Origin: Actinokineospora pegani
GTDB taxonomy: Bacteria; Actinomycetota; Actinomycetes; Mycobacteriales; Pseudonocardiaceae
Direction: 5' to 3'
DNA: 64,000 nucleotides
Assembly (NCBI RefSeq): GCF_009745975.1
Contig: NZ_WHOL01000065.1
Location: 1 to 64,000 of the forward strand
The position numbers were made by a program, and so were the translations under genes. The notes below the pieces were generated by a model. It worked only from the letters and a program-made list of their open reading frames with translations. It searched no databases and had not been told where the DNA came from. This document shows positions 33,351 through 42,789 of the stretch, piece after piece. The stretch's first letter is position 1. Every line of letters begins with the position of its first letter.

Positions 33351-33883
33351 CCGGCGCTCGACACCAGGTGGTCGCCGGGGATGTCGGCCGCGTCCGGCCG
33401 GTAGAAGTCCTTGATGCTGACCACCCAGTTCGCCACGGAGATCCGGTCGTCCCGATCGGGCTCCAGGGCGTCGAAGAGCGTCTCGATGTTCTGCCGCTCG
33501 AACCCGATGGCGGACATCAGCGCGGTGAACACCTGCCGCTCGATCATGCCGTCACCGTCCGGGTCACCCAACCGGGCCAGCGATCGGGCGAACTCGTCGA
33601 TCGTGGATTCGAACAGCTCGGGGGACAGCACGCTGTTCTCGTACTCGTTCCGGTCGATGCGGCCGTTGCGGTCGTCGTCCAACTCCGCGGCCAGGTTCTT
33701 CCAGTACCGGCGGAACGCCGCGGTCATGGCCTCCTTCGCGTCATCTTCGGACTGCGGCGCGGCCTCGACCACCCGGCGGGCCATGACCTCGAAGTCGTTC
33801 GCCTCGAGCGCGCCGGAGCCATCGGCGTCGAACAGGTCGAAGACGAGATCGACTCGGCTCAGTGCCGCCTGGGGGTGGTTCAT
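33347..33883 (-). CDS. EF-hand calcium-binding protein (calerythrin-like)
   Basis: A 178-aa protein with four EF-hand segments. Loops 1 (19-30, DADGSGALEAND) and 2 (69-80, DDDRNGRIDRNE) are near canonical; loops 3 (107-118) and 4 (141-152) are degenerate at the last position. The architecture resembles the sarcoplasmic-type calcium-binding protein calerythrin from Saccharopolyspora. ATG 33883 follows GGGAG. It is the first gene of the operon, so calcium may gate or buffer the pathway; this is inference. Confidence 0.88.
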   Translation of the reverse strand: MNHPQAALSRVDLVFDLFDADGSGALEANDFEVMARRVVEAAPQSEDDAKEAMTAAFRRYWKNLAAELDDDRNGRIDRNEYENSVLSPELFESTIDEFARSLARLGDPDGDGMIERQVFTALMSAIGFERQNIETLFDALEPDRDDRISVANWVVSIKDFYRPDAADIPGDHLVSSAG

Positions 33884-33990
33884 GAATTTTCTCCCGTCGA
33901 GAGACGACGCGACTCCGGGTGGGATCACGCCGTTGTCCGCTGTCAGCGGTTCCCATGATGTCGAAGGTCGCGCCTGTCCGGTCGAAAGAT

Positions 33991-34033
33991 CCACTTGTTC
34001 ACTGGATAGTGTGAATTACTGGACTTCAAGTGG
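33991..34033. promoter_or_regulatory. palindromic AT-rich region upstream of the EF-hand operon
   Basis: The outer arms ccacttg (33991-33997) and caagtgg (34027-34033) flank a second inverted repeat (cact-ggat-agtg). It sits about 110 bp upstream of the EF-hand start codon and is distinctly AT-richer than its surroundings, as expected for a promoter/operator. Confidence 0.4.
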
Positions 34034-34146
34034 AATTATCCGCTAAGGCCAGCGTCGTCAATGAGAAATATCTGCGGAGAATTCCGGGGCGGTGTTGTCC
34101 ACTGTGGAGTTGTCAAGCAGCGTCGTGTCGCGTGGCCGGTTGCCCG

Positions 34147-35250
34147 TCAGCTCTGCGGGCGGATGGGGACGAGGATGTAGGTGATCTTCACCTCCCCCGG
34201 TTCCGGTGTGGTCAGGATGGTGGCGCGCATCCCGGGCTGGATGGCGAGGGTGACCGGGCCGCCCGCGAAGGGGCGGAGGGCGTCGACGAGGTAGCGGGAT
34301 TGGTAGGAGGGGCTGGTCCGGCCGCCGGTGGGGGTGGCTTTGAGGTGTTCTTCTGCTTCTCCCTCAGCGTCGGGGGTGGTGCGGACCTTGAGGTGGGTGT
34401 CGCCGACCTCGAGGGTGACGACGCCGCGGGGGTTGGTGTGCAGCGCTACCCGACGGGCGGCGGCGGAGAGCGCGTCCGCGTCGGTTTCGACGGTTGTGTC
34501 GACCTTGGACAGGACGATGTTGGCCTCGCTGACGAAGGTGCCGTCCAGGACCGCGGTGGTGGCTGTGGAATGCGGCCAGGTGGCGGTGAAGGAGTTGGCC
34601 GAGGTGCGCAGCTCGACGGCGGGTTCGGCGGCGACCTGCTTGCCGATCTCCTGCAGCAGCGCGGCGGGGACCAGGGCGTCGAGGTCGGTCTCGCCCGCCG
34701 GGGTCCACGGGATGGTGGCGATGGCCATCCGGTACCGGTCGGTGGCGCGCAGGACCAGCTCGCGGCCCTCTGCCCGGACCCGGACGCCGGTGAACAGCGG
34801 GAGGGCGTCGTCGCGGGAGGCGGTGCCCGCGACGGTGGCCAGGGCCTCGGCCAGGTGGGCGCCGGAGACGGTGCCGTGCGCGGTCTCCTGGTTGGCGGGG
34901 ACGCCCGGGTGCAGGTCGATGTCCAGCAGGGGCAGGGCGAAGCGGGCGGTGTCGGTGCGGATGGCGAGCCGGGAGCCCTCGACGACCAGGCGGACGCGGT
35001 CGTCGCCGAGGGCGCGCAGGGTCTCGGCCAGGGGCTTGGCCGGGACGAGGACCCGGCCCTCGGTGTGCACGATGGCCGGGCTCTCGACGGACGCGGACCG
35101 TTCGCGGTCGGTCGCCGACAGCGTCAGGCCCGCGGGCGCGGCGGTCAGCACGACGCCCGCGAGCACCGGGTCGACCAGCTTGGCTGGCACGAGGCGCACC
35201 AGGTCGGCCGAGGCCGCGGCCAGGTGGGCGGTGGTGGCTGTCAGATCCAT
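34147..35250 (-). CDS. DnaN-like sliding clamp paralogue
   Basis: A 367-aa protein with the three-domain architecture of the DNA polymerase III beta clamp (MDLTATTAHLAAASADLVRL... GRVLVPAKPLAETLRAL... LPLFTGVRVRAEGRELVLRATDRYRMA... YLVDALRPFAGGPVTLAIQPGMRATIL). No dnaA or recF is nearby, so this is probably a second clamp gene, not the housekeeping one. ATG 35250 is chosen; an ATG at 35280 would add ten residues. It is preceded on the same strand by an MFS gene. Confidence 0.88.
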   Translation of the reverse strand: MDLTATTAHLAAASADLVRLVPAKLVDPVLAGVVLTAAPAGLTLSATDRERSASVESPAIVHTEGRVLVPAKPLAETLRALGDDRVRLVVEGSRLAIRTDTARFALPLLDIDLHPGVPANQETAHGTVSGAHLAEALATVAGTASRDDALPLFTGVRVRAEGRELVLRATDRYRMAIATIPWTPAGETDLDALVPAALLQEIGKQVAAEPAVELRTSANSFTATWPHSTATTAVLDGTFVSEANIVLSKVDTTVETDADALSAAARRVALHTNPRGVVTLEVGDTHLKVRTTPDAEGEAEEHLKATPTGGRTSPSYQSRYLVDALRPFAGGPVTLAIQPGMRATILTTPEPGEVKITYILVPIRPQS

Positions 35251-35318
35251 GTGGCGAAAGGTAGCGGCGAGCACCGACATCGTCGAACAGTTGTCCACAG
35301 GCCGGGGAAAACCCCAGG

Positions 35319-36554
35319 TCAGGCGGCCAGCGCGACCTCGTCGGCGGCCGGGCTCGGCTCCGGGATGGTCGACCGGCGCAGGTACACCAGCCCCGCGATC
35401 AGCACCCCGGCCACCGCGCCGACCAGGTACGCCGACCAGATGCTGACGTGCTCGACGAGCTGCCCGCTGACCGACTGGCCCAGCGCCAGCCCCAGCGTCA
35501 CCGCCGTGATCACCCAGGCGAACGCCTCCGTGGCGCCGCTGGGCGGGGCGACCTGGTCGATGGCCGCCGAGTGCGCGGTGGCCTGCGGGGTCACCAGCGT
35601 GCCCGCGACGAACATCGCCACGCCCAGGCCGATGAGCGAGGTCGGGATGGCCAGCAGGGCCACCAGCAGCGCGAACCCGCCCAGCAGCACCGGCAGCCGC
35701 AGCGCCATCGGCCGCGGCCACGGGCGCACCCCGTAGAGCAGGCCGAACGCCACCGAGCTGATCGACCACAGGCCCAGCAGCAGCCCACCGACCGGGGCGT
35801 GCCCGGCCGCGGTCGCCGCCGCGGGGGCGGCCACCTCGATGAACCCGATGGTCACGCCGAAGCCGAAGGAGGCGAGGGCCACCGTCTGCACCCCGGGGCG
35901 GGCGATCATGCCCAGGAGCTTGCCCGCGGGCGCGCCCCGCTCCGGCCTGCGCGCCCGGATGGTCGGCGTCAGCGCGAACCCGACGGCGCCGGTGATCATG
36001 CAGACCGCGCCCGCGACCACGCCGGTCCCGCCCCACGGCGCGGCGACCAGCAGGCCGGACATCGCCGGGCCGAGGATGAAGAAGACCTCCATGCTGATCG
36101 CCTCGTAGGCGTAGGCGGCGTTGCGCACCGGGCCCGCGGGCACCAGGTAGGTCCACATGGCCCGGGAGGCCGAGCCGATCATGGGTTCGGTCAAGCCGAC
36201 CCCGAACCCGACGGCGATCAGCACCGGCGCCGCCGCGGCGTTCTCCACGCACAGGACCGCGGTCACGATCATCGCGCTGAACAGCGCGGTGGTGATCAGC
36301 AGCGGCCACGTCGGCCCCACCCGGTCGATGATCCGGCCCTGCAGAACCGATCCGACCGCGACACCGACCAGGGCGGCGGCGGAGACCAGGCCGGCCGTGG
36401 CGAACGAGCCGGTCGCCCGCTGGACGTAGAACAGCATCGCCAGCCCGATCATCGCCACCGGCAGCCTGGCCAGCAGCGACGTCAGGACGGGGCCGCGGGC
36501 CCCCGGGGTGGTCAGGGCAGCGCGGTAGTCGGCGAGGCCAGCGGAGTGGGACAT
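35319..36554 (-). CDS. MFS transporter
   Basis: A 411-aa, 12-helix major facilitator transporter of the drug-efflux type. MSHSAGLADYRAALTTPG precedes the first helix. A motif-A-like loop follows helix 2 (GRIIDRVGP), and GLTEPMIGSASRAMWT lies in the N-half. The substrate is unknown. It shares a strand with the DnaN paralogue. A palindrome lies 20 bp upstream of the ATG. Confidence 0.88.
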   Translation of the reverse strand: MSHSAGLADYRAALTTPGARGPVLTSLLARLPVAMIGLAMLFYVQRATGSFATAGLVSAAALVGVAVGSVLQGRIIDRVGPTWPLLITTALFSAMIVTAVLCVENAAAAPVLIAVGFGVGLTEPMIGSASRAMWTYLVPAGPVRNAAYAYEAISMEVFFILGPAMSGLLVAAPWGGTGVVAGAVCMITGAVGFALTPTIRARRPERGAPAGKLLGMIARPGVQTVALASFGFGVTIGFIEVAAPAAATAAGHAPVGGLLLGLWSISSVAFGLLYGVRPWPRPMALRLPVLLGGFALLVALLAIPTSLIGLGVAMFVAGTLVTPQATAHSAAIDQVAPPSGATEAFAWVITAVTLGLALGQSVSGQLVEHVSIWSAYLVGAVAGVLIAGLVYLRRSTIPEPSPAADEVALAA

Positions 36555-36573
36555 GCGTACCAGTATGTCAATG

Positions 36574-36589
36574 TGGTACTGCCGTACCA
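36574..36589. promoter_or_regulatory. operator-like palindrome upstream of the MFS gene
   Basis: The 16-bp tggtactgccgtacca has 6-bp perfect arms (tggtac/gtacca). Another gtacca half-site lies at 36558-36563 (cgtaccag), next to the start codon. Such spacing suits a TetR or MarR-type repressor, but no regulator gene adjoins. Confidence 0.45.
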
Positions 36590-36953
36590 AATCGATTCCC
36601 AGCCTGCGGTGTTTGAATAGCGTTAAAGTGGGGTAAGTCTCAGTTGTGTAACAGCTGTCCGGATCTCTCTGGAACCGGGCAACGAAACGCAGCCTCGGCG
36701 AGTCTTGAGAGAAGAGGCTCGAGATCGAGGCGAGGGTTCTTGTGACCCTCGCACACCTAGAGGTTCCCTCCGGCGGAAGGTTCGGGGCCTGGTCGGAGGG
36801 GCGGGGAGCGTGGGCCGTCGGGGGATGTCCCACGCACGACGAGAGGTCGGTACGCCGCGTCGGGGGCGGCGACCGACCTCTCGTCATGTCTCGGGCACGT
36901 CTTGAGTTGTTCGAGCTGCGCCAGCCCGGAGTCGCACGCGAAAGAGTGAACGC
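36590..36953. other. non-coding stretch between the MFS gene and crp
   Basis: No gene can be supported. The stretch contains the MFS upstream region and, near crp, a strong hairpin that is the likely crp terminator. Confidence 0.5.
36838..36885 (-). terminator. terminator downstream of crp
   Basis: A 14-bp perfect stem, gacgagaggtcggt (36838-36851) with accgacctctcgtc (36872-36885), lies about 70 bp downstream of the crp stop codon on the minus strand. The loop is GC rich. Confidence 0.65.
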
Positions 36954-37628
36954 CTACCGGGCGCGTCGCGCCAGCCGCTCCGGGTCCAGGATCAGCACGC
37001 TCTTGCCCTCGAGCCGCAGCCAGCCGCGGTGCGCGAAGTCGGCCAGCGCCTTGTTCACGGTCTCGCGGGAGGCCCCGACGTACTGGGCGATCTCCTCCTG
37101 CGTCAGGTCGTGGGTGACCCGCAGCAGGCCCGCCTCCTGGGAGCCGAAGCGCTGTGCGAGCTGCAGCAGCGCCTTGGCCACGCGGCCGGGCACGTCCGTG
37201 AAGATCAGATCGGCCAACATGCCGTTGGTCCGGCGCAGCCTGCGGGCGATGACCCGCAGCAACTGCTCGGCGATCTCCGGGCGGTTGCCGATCCACTGCC
37301 GCAGCGCGGGCCGGTCCATCGTGACCGCGCGGACCTCGGTGACCGTGGTCGCCGTTGACGTGCGCGGTCCTGGGTCGAAGATGGACAGCTCACCGAACAT
37401 GTCCGACGGGCCGAAGATCCCCAGCAGGTTCTCCCTGCCGTCCGGCGACTTGCGGCCGAGCTTCACCTTGCCGGACTGGATGATGTACAGCCGGTCGCCG
37501 GGCTCGCCCTCCGCGAAGATCACGTGTCCTCGCGGGAACTCGACCGACTCCAATGTCTGAGCGAGCGCTTCGGCCGCGGCCGGCTCGACCCCTTGGAAGA
37601 TGCCCGCACGGGCCAGGGTCTCATCCAC
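36954..37628 (-). CDS. crp: Crp/Fnr family transcription regulator (Rv3676-like)
   Basis: A 224-aa global regulator responding to cAMP in mycobacteria. The N-terminal cNMP-binding domain shows [17 protein letters not shown] and [20 protein letters not shown] (phosphate-binding cassette, FGELSIFD...RTST). The C-terminal winged helix has [24 protein letters not shown] at 37628 follows GGAGGACCGAG. Neighbours nth, the TlpA-like gene and marP match the M. tuberculosis crp locus. Confidence 0.93.
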   Translation of the reverse strand: MDETLARAGIFQGVEPAAAEALAQTLESVEFPRGHVIFAEGEPGDRLYIIQSGKVKLGRKSPDGRENLLGIFGPSDMFGELSIFDPGPRTSTATTVTEVRAVTMDRPALRQWIGNRPEIAEQLLRVIARRLRRTNGMLADLIFTDVPGRVAKALLQLAQRFGSQEAGLLRVTHDLTQEEIAQYVGASRETVNKALADFAHRGWLRLEGKSVLILDPERLARRAR

Positions 37629-37783
37629 CTCGGTCCTCCTGTTTCCACCCGGTGGCCAAGGTTGCGCCACCGATCACTACCGACAGTGTAGGGGTTCCCC
37701 GGGTCTGCACCCGAGGGCGCGCCGACTGACCGGTAACAAACTTCCGGCGCAGGTCACCGCCCCAACCGGTGAACCTTAGCGCT

Positions 37784-38041
37784 CTACCCCCGGCCCCGGC
37801 GACCGCGCAGTTTCGCGGCCCGCCCGCCCAGGCGGCGCAGGCGGAACAGTTCCAGGGCCCGGCCGATGCCGTGGCCGTACAGCGCCCGGACCTCGTCTGG
37901 CCTGGCCTGCTCCAGGAACTCCTCGACGTCGGTCTCCTGCACCGAGCTCGACGCGTGGCGCAGCCTGGCCTCGACGCGTTCCATGATCAGCGCGAAGAAC
38001 ATGATGACAATCGGTACCGCGAACACGAACCAGACAGCCAT
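37784..38041 (-). CDS. small membrane protein (Rv3675-like)
   Basis: An 85-aa protein with one N-terminal membrane helix (VWFVFAVPIVIMFFALIMERV) and a basic cytoplasmic tail ending KLRGRRGRG. It lies between crp and nth, the position of Rv3675 in mycobacteria. Function unknown. Confidence 0.75.
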   Translation of the reverse strand: MAVWFVFAVPIVIMFFALIMERVEARLRHASSSVQETDVEEFLEQARPDEVRALYGHGIGRALELFRLRRLGGRAAKLRGRRGRG

Positions 38042-38153
38042 GGCGTCGTCGATCCTCGCTCGATCTCGCGACCGGGTCGACCGGTCGGGGTGGTCTCCTC
38101 GAGAGACGTCTGGTGCACATCTCGGGTTGTCGGTCGGCCCGTAGGCTATCGAG

Positions 38154-38945
38154 GTGCCTCCCACCACCCGACGCCCGGTCCCGTCGGACGGCGAGTCCGA
38201 GCTCTCCCTCACCCGCCGCGCCCGGCGCACCGTGCGCGCGCTGGCCGAGGGCTACCCGGACGCCCACTGCGAGCTGGATTTCACCACGCCGCTGGAACTC
38301 GCCGTCGCCACGATCCTGTCGGCGCAATGCACTGACAAGAAGGTCAACGAGACCACCCCCGCCCTCTTCGCGAAGTACAAGACCGCCGCTGACTACGCGG
38401 GCGCGGACCGCGTGGAGGTGGAGGAGCTGATCCGACCGACGGGGTTCTACCGGAACAAGACCAGCTCCCTGCTCAACCTCGGCGCCGCCCTGGTCGACAA
38501 GCACGCCGGTGTCCTGCCCGGCACCCTCGACGAGCTGGTGAAGCTGCCCGGCATCGGCCGCAAGACCGCCAACGTCATCCTCGGCAACGCCTTCGACATC
38601 CCCGGCATCACCGTCGACACGCACTTCGGCAGGCTGGTCCGCCGGTGGAAGTGGACCGACCTGGAGGACCCGGTCAAGGTCGAGCACGCCGTCGGCGCGC
38701 TGATCCCGCGCAAGGACTGGACGATGGCCTCGCACTGGATCATCTTCCACGGCAGGCGCGTCTGCCACGCCAAGAAGCCCGCCTGCGGCGCGTGCTTCAT
38801 CGCCCCGGAGTGCCCGTCGTTCGGCGAGGGCCCGACCGAGCCGGACAAGGCGGCCAAGCTGGTAAAGGGTGACGAGGCCCCGCACCTGCTGCGGTTGGCC
38901 GAGAAGGTGCGCGGGGGCTACAAGCCGGGGAAGACCGGCGCGTGA
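38154..38945 (+). CDS. nth: endonuclease III
   Basis: A 263-aa DNA glycosylase/AP lyase for oxidised pyrimidines. The helix-hairpin-helix is [12 protein letters not shown], with catalytic Lys nearby and the Asp in VDTHFGRL. The [4Fe-4S] cysteines are [17 protein letters not shown] (C-x6-C-x2-C-x5-C). GTG start at 38154. It overlaps the following gene by 4 bp (GTGA), as in the mycobacterial locus. Confidence 0.95.
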   Translation: MPPTTRRPVPSDGESELSLTRRARRTVRALAEGYPDAHCELDFTTPLELAVATILSAQCTDKKVNETTPALFAKYKTAADYAGADRVEVEELIRPTGFYRNKTSSLLNLGAALVDKHAGVLPGTLDELVKLPGIGRKTANVILGNAFDIPGITVDTHFGRLVRRWKWTDLEDPVKVEHAVGALIPRKDWTMASHWIIFHGRRVCHAKKPACGACFIAPECPSFGEGPTEPDKAAKLVKGDEAPHLLRLAEKVRGGYKPGKTGA

Positions 38946-39541
38946 GCCCTCGGCTGCGCTGGGCCCTGGTCGCGGTGATCCTGCTGGTCGCCGGGGCGGT
39001 GGCGGTGTGGCCCCCCGGCGAGGACGCGCCCGCGTCCCGGCCCGCGGTCCCCACCCCCGACCTCGACGCGGCGCGCGCCAAGGCCGCGCTGGAGCCGTGC
39101 GCCGACGCCGGGGGCGGACCCGCTGAGCTGGCCTCGATCCAGACGACCTGCCTGGGCACCGGGCGGCCCGTCGACGCTGCGGCGGCGCTGGGCGGCGGGC
39201 CGGTGCTGGTCAACGTCTGGGCGACGTGGTGCGTCCCGTGCCGCGAGGAGCTGCCGGTGCTGGCCGAGTACGCCGCGAGCGAGGGCGCGGTCCCGGTGGT
39301 CGCGCTGACGGTCCAGAGCCCCGAGGCCGACGCCCTGGACCTGCTGTCCGCGATCGACGTGCGGCTGCCCGCGCTCTACGACGACGACGGCCGCGTGGCC
39401 AAGGCGCTCAAGGTCCCCGACGCGCTGCCCGCCTCGTATGTGATCTCCGCCGGGGGTGTGGCCCGGTTCGTGACCCAGCCCCGGTTGTTGCGCACAGTGG
39501 AGGAAGTCCGCGCCGCGGTGGCGCGCTTCGGAGGGGAATGA
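38942..39541 (+). CDS. TlpA/ResA-like membrane-anchored thioredoxin (Rv3673c-like)
   Basis: A 199-aa protein with a signal-anchor ([19 protein letters not shown]) and an exported thioredoxin fold. The active site is [12 protein letters not shown] (CxxC). The extracytoplasmic domain probably reduces or isomerises disulfides in envelope proteins such as the neighbouring MarP. It overlaps nth and the next gene. Confidence 0.88.
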   Translation: MSPRLRWALVAVILLVAGAVAVWPPGEDAPASRPAVPTPDLDAARAKAALEPCADAGGGPAELASIQTTCLGTGRPVDAAAALGGGPVLVNVWATWCVPCREELPVLAEYAASEGAVPVVALTVQSPEADALDLLSAIDVRLPALYDDDGRVAKALKVPDALPASYVISAGGVARFVTQPRLLRTVEEVRAAVARFGGE

Positions 39542-40230
39542 TGACGCACGGACCGCTGGTCGACCCGGCGACGCTGCCCGACTGGCTGGCCCCGTTGGTG
39601 GCCGCGACCGCTGAGCTGGACGCCGAGGTGTGGCGCCGCTTCTCCGAGCCGAGCGGGGAGCCGAGGGAGGCCGCCGTGCTGATCCTGCTCGGCGAGGACC
39701 CCGAGCACGGCCCTGACCTGCTGTTCCAGCTCCGCGCCGAGACCGGTGGCAGCCACTCCGGCCAGGTCGCCTTCCCCGGCGGTTCGGCCGACCCGGGGGA
39801 TGGCGGACCGGTCGGCACGGCGCTGCGCGAGGCGGTGGAGGAGACCGGGCTCGACCCGGGCGGCGTCGTCCCGGTGGCCACGCTGCCGCCGCTGTTCGTC
39901 CCGGTGTCCGGCTTCCAGGTGACCCCGGTGCTGGGCTGGTGGCGCGAGCCGAGCCCGGTCCGCGCGGTCGACCAGGCGGAGTCGCAGGCGGTGGCCCGCG
40001 TCCCCGTGTCGCACCTCGTCGACCCGGCCAACCGCTTCCGGGTCAGCCACCCGTCGGGGTTCGTCGGGCCCGCGTTCGCCGCACCGGGCATGCTGGTGTG
40101 GGGCTTCACCGCCGGGCTGTTGACCATGGTCTTGTCCACCGCCGGGTGGGACCGCCCCTGGGACGCCTCCGACGTGCGCGACCTCGCCGCGGCGTGGCGC
40201 TCCGTCGGGTCCCGAGGCGCGGAGGTCTGA
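39541..40230 (+). CDS. NUDIX hydrolase, CoA pyrophosphatase type
   Basis: A 229-aa protein with GGSHSGQVAFPGGSADPGD and REAVEETGLDPGG, the NuBox and the CoA-pyrophosphatase LLxxR/SxHxGQ-like region. It probably hydrolyses CoA or related dinucleotides. Two ATG codons stand in tandem at 39538 and 39541; the second fits the GGAGGGG spacing better. It ends exactly before marP. Confidence 0.85.
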   Translation: MTHGPLVDPATLPDWLAPLVAATAELDAEVWRRFSEPSGEPREAAVLILLGEDPEHGPDLLFQLRAETGGSHSGQVAFPGGSADPGDGGPVGTALREAVEETGLDPGGVVPVATLPPLFVPVSGFQVTPVLGWWREPSPVRAVDQAESQAVARVPVSHLVDPANRFRVSHPSGFVGPAFAAPGMLVWGFTAGLLTMVLSTAGWDRPWDASDVRDLAAAWRSVGSRGAEV

Positions 40231-41415
40231 GTGAACTGGGTCGACGTCCTCGTCGTCGCGCTCGCGGTGCTGGCCGCGGTGTCCGGCGCGCGCCAGGGGG
40301 TGATCACCGCGCTGCCCGCTTTCCTGGGGGTGCTGCTCGGCGCGATCGCCGGGATCAAGGTCGCCCCGCTGGTGGTGGCGCAGATCGACTCGACGCCGAC
40401 CAGGGTGGCCTTCGCGGTGGCGGTGTTCGTGCTGCTCGTGGCGCTGGGCGAGACGTTCGGGGTGTGGATCGGCCGCACCGTCCGGCAGAAGATCGACTCG
40501 CCGCGGCTGGCCGGGGTGGACAGCGCGCTGGGCGCGGTGGTGCAGGGCGCCGTCGTGTTCGTGGTCTCCTGGCTGATCGCGCTGCCGCTGACCTCGGTCG
40601 GCGGTCTGCCCGGCCTGGCCTCGGCGATCAACAACTCGACGATCCTCGGCGGGGTCAACGAGGTGATGCCGCAGGCCGCCCGCGGCCTGCCCAACGAGCT
40701 GCGCGAGCTGCTCGACGTCTCCGGCTTCCCGGCCGCGGTCGACCCGTTCAACCGCACGCCGAACAAGGAGGTCGACCCGCCGGACCCGGCGCTGCAGGCC
40801 AGCGACGTCGTGCAGCGGGTGCGCGGCAGCGTGCTCAAGATCAACGCCCGGGCCCCCTCCTGCGAGCGGGCGCTGGAGGGCAGCGGGTTCGTCATCGCCC
40901 CGCAGCGGGTGATGACCAACGCGCACGTGGTCGCGGGCACCGACGAGGTGGCCGTGGAGTCGCAGGGCCGGTCGCTGCGGGCCCGGGTCGTGCTCTACGA
41001 CCCGGCGACCGATGTCGCGGTCCTGTCCGTGCCCGGCCTGTCCGCCGAGCCGCTGCCGTTCGCCCCCGGTGACGCCGTCAGCGGCCAGGACGGCATCGTC
41101 CTGGGCTACCCGCTCGACGGCCCCTACACCTCCTCGCCCGCCCGGGTGCGCGACCGCATCCCGCTGCGCGGACCGGACATCTACGACGCCGCCACGGTCA
41201 ACCGCGACGTGTTCACGCTGCGCGCCAAGGTGCTCAGCGGCAACTCCGGTGGCCCGCTGGTCGACACGCAGGGCCGGGTGATCGGGGTGGTGTTCGGCGC
41301 CGCTGTGGACAACTCCGAGACCGGTTTCGCCCTCACCGCCGCCGAGGTGCGCGAGGAGGTCGGGCAGGCCCCGTCGCTGACCCAGCCGGTCGGCACCGGC
41401 CGCTGCGCGACCTGA
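40231..41415 (+). CDS. marP: membrane serine protease MarP
   Basis: A 394-aa protein with four N-terminal membrane helices (about 1-130, CvpA-like) and a periplasmic chymotrypsin-like protease domain. The triad is His232 (TNAHVV), Asp261 (ATDVAVL) and Ser339 (SGNSGGPL). Two cysteines, in SCERALEG and at the C-terminus (GRCAT), match the disulfide that locks MarP. In M. tuberculosis MarP supports acid resistance. GTG start directly follows the NUDIX stop. Confidence 0.93.
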   Translation: MNWVDVLVVALAVLAAVSGARQGVITALPAFLGVLLGAIAGIKVAPLVVAQIDSTPTRVAFAVAVFVLLVALGETFGVWIGRTVRQKIDSPRLAGVDSALGAVVQGAVVFVVSWLIALPLTSVGGLPGLASAINNSTILGGVNEVMPQAARGLPNELRELLDVSGFPAAVDPFNRTPNKEVDPPDPALQASDVVQRVRGSVLKINARAPSCERALEGSGFVIAPQRVMTNAHVVAGTDEVAVESQGRSLRARVVLYDPATDVAVLSVPGLSAEPLPFAPGDAVSGQDGIVLGYPLDGPYTSSPARVRDRIPLRGPDIYDAATVNRDVFTLRAKVLSGNSGGPLVDTQGRVIGVVFGAAVDNSETGFALTAAEVREEVGQAPSLTQPVGTGRCAT

Positions 41416-41433
41416 CGGGGCCCGCCCGCCCCA

Positions 41434-42681
41434 TCAGGGGGCGAGGCGGTTGAGGTCGCGCGGGAACAGGGTCGTCTCCCTGACGTTGCGCAACCCCAGC
41501 AGCCGGGCCGTCCACCGCTCCAGCCCAATGGCGAAACCACCGTGCGGGGGCATCCCGTGCGCGAACGCCTCCAAGTAGGAGGCGTACGGCTCCGGGTCGT
41601 CCAGCACGGCCAGGTAGTCGGCGTGGCGGTGCAGCCGCTGTCCGCCTGTCACCAGCTCCACGCCCCGGAAGAGCAGGTCGAAGCTGTTGGAGCTGTCTGG
41701 CCGCTCGGGGTCGGGATGGGTGTAGAACGGCCTCTTGCTCATTGGGTAGCCGGTGACGAAGAGGAAGTCCGAGCCGTGTTCCCGGAGGGCCCACTCGGAC
41801 AGCCACCGCTCATGCGCGGGGGCGAGGTCGGGCTCCCCACGCGGGTCTTCGTCTGTGTGCTCCGCCAGCAGCTCTTGGGCTTCCAGGAAATGCACGGCCG
41901 GGATCTCCGGCGGTGATATCGGCACCTCGGTCAGCTCAGACGCCGCTGCGAGCATCCCCGCGATCACCTGCGTCAGCAGGACCATGACGTCGCGGTGGTC
42001 GCGGATGAAGCCGAGTTCGGCGTCCAGGCTCGTGTACTGCGCGAGGTGCCGGGTCGTGTCGTGCGGTTCGGCGCGGAACACCGGACCGACCTCGTAGACC
42101 CGTTCGAACACGCCGACAAGCGTTTGCTTGTAGAGCTGCGGCGACTGGGCCAGGTGGGCGCGGCGACCGAAGAAGTCCACGTCGAAGACGTTGGCGCCGG
42201 ACTCGGTGGCCGTGCCGACCAGCTTGGGCGTGTGCGTCTCGGTGAAGCCCAGCCCGTCCAGCACGGACCGGAACCCGGCCACGCTCGCCGCCGCCACCGC
42301 GAACCGGCGCCGCAGCTCCGGGTGCCGCAGGGCCACGGGGGCGTGGTCGAGCAGCACCGGCAGGCCGACCGGCAGCGTCGGCCGGTACAGGTCGAACGGC
42401 GGGGGCTGGGCCTCGGCGAGCACCTCGACGCGCGCCTCGGCCACCTCGACCCCACCAGGCGCCTGCGGGTTGGCCGTCGCGACGCCGAGGACTTCGACCA
42501 CCGACTCCTCGCCCGGCGCGTCCGCCTCCGGGGGCAGGACCACCTGGGCCAGGCCGGACCGGTCGCGCACGACCAGGAATGTCACGGACTTCAACTGCCG
42601 CCTGCGCTGGACCCAGCCGGCGATGCGAACGGGCTCGCCGACGTGCGAAGGCAGGTCGACGGCAAGAGAACGTGAGATCAT
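41434..42681 (-). CDS. aspS: aspartyl-tRNA synthetase, short archaeal-type
   Basis: A 415-aa class II synthetase, much shorter than bacterial AspRS (~590 aa). It has an N-terminal OB-fold anticodon domain (VRIAGWVQRRRQLKSVTFLV), motif 2 (PVFRAEPHDTTRHLAQYTSL) and motif 3 (GFAIGLERWTARLLGLRNV, then RDLNRLAP). Such enzymes may be discriminating or may also charge tRNA-Asn. Genomes like this usually also have a bacterial-type AspRS elsewhere, so this may be an extra, inducible or resistance copy; inference. A T-box leader precedes it. ATG 42681 follows GTG GTG codons. Confidence 0.9.
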   Translation of the reverse strand: MISRSLAVDLPSHVGEPVRIAGWVQRRRQLKSVTFLVVRDRSGLAQVVLPPEADAPGEESVVEVLGVATANPQAPGGVEVAEARVEVLAEAQPPPFDLYRPTLPVGLPVLLDHAPVALRHPELRRRFAVAAASVAGFRSVLDGLGFTETHTPKLVGTATESGANVFDVDFFGRRAHLAQSPQLYKQTLVGVFERVYEVGPVFRAEPHDTTRHLAQYTSLDAELGFIRDHRDVMVLLTQVIAGMLAAASELTEVPISPPEIPAVHFLEAQELLAEHTDEDPRGEPDLAPAHERWLSEWALREHGSDFLFVTGYPMSKRPFYTHPDPERPDSSNSFDLLFRGVELVTGGQRLHRHADYLAVLDDPEPYASYLEAFAHGMPPHGGFAIGLERWTARLLGLRNVRETTLFPRDLNRLAP

Positions 42682-42789
42682 CACCACTGCTTCCTTCTCC
42701 CACCCGCCCCCTCGTCCCCACCCGGCACGGTTCCCGGCGTGGCAGGACGGCTGCCGGTTGGGCGGGGGAGCGGTTGAGAGATGTGGACG

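Noticed and set aside
34030-35736. Long plus-strand frame opposite the DnaN paralogue and MFS gene
   Set aside because: Gly/Val/Asp-rich shadow of two recognisable minus-strand genes.
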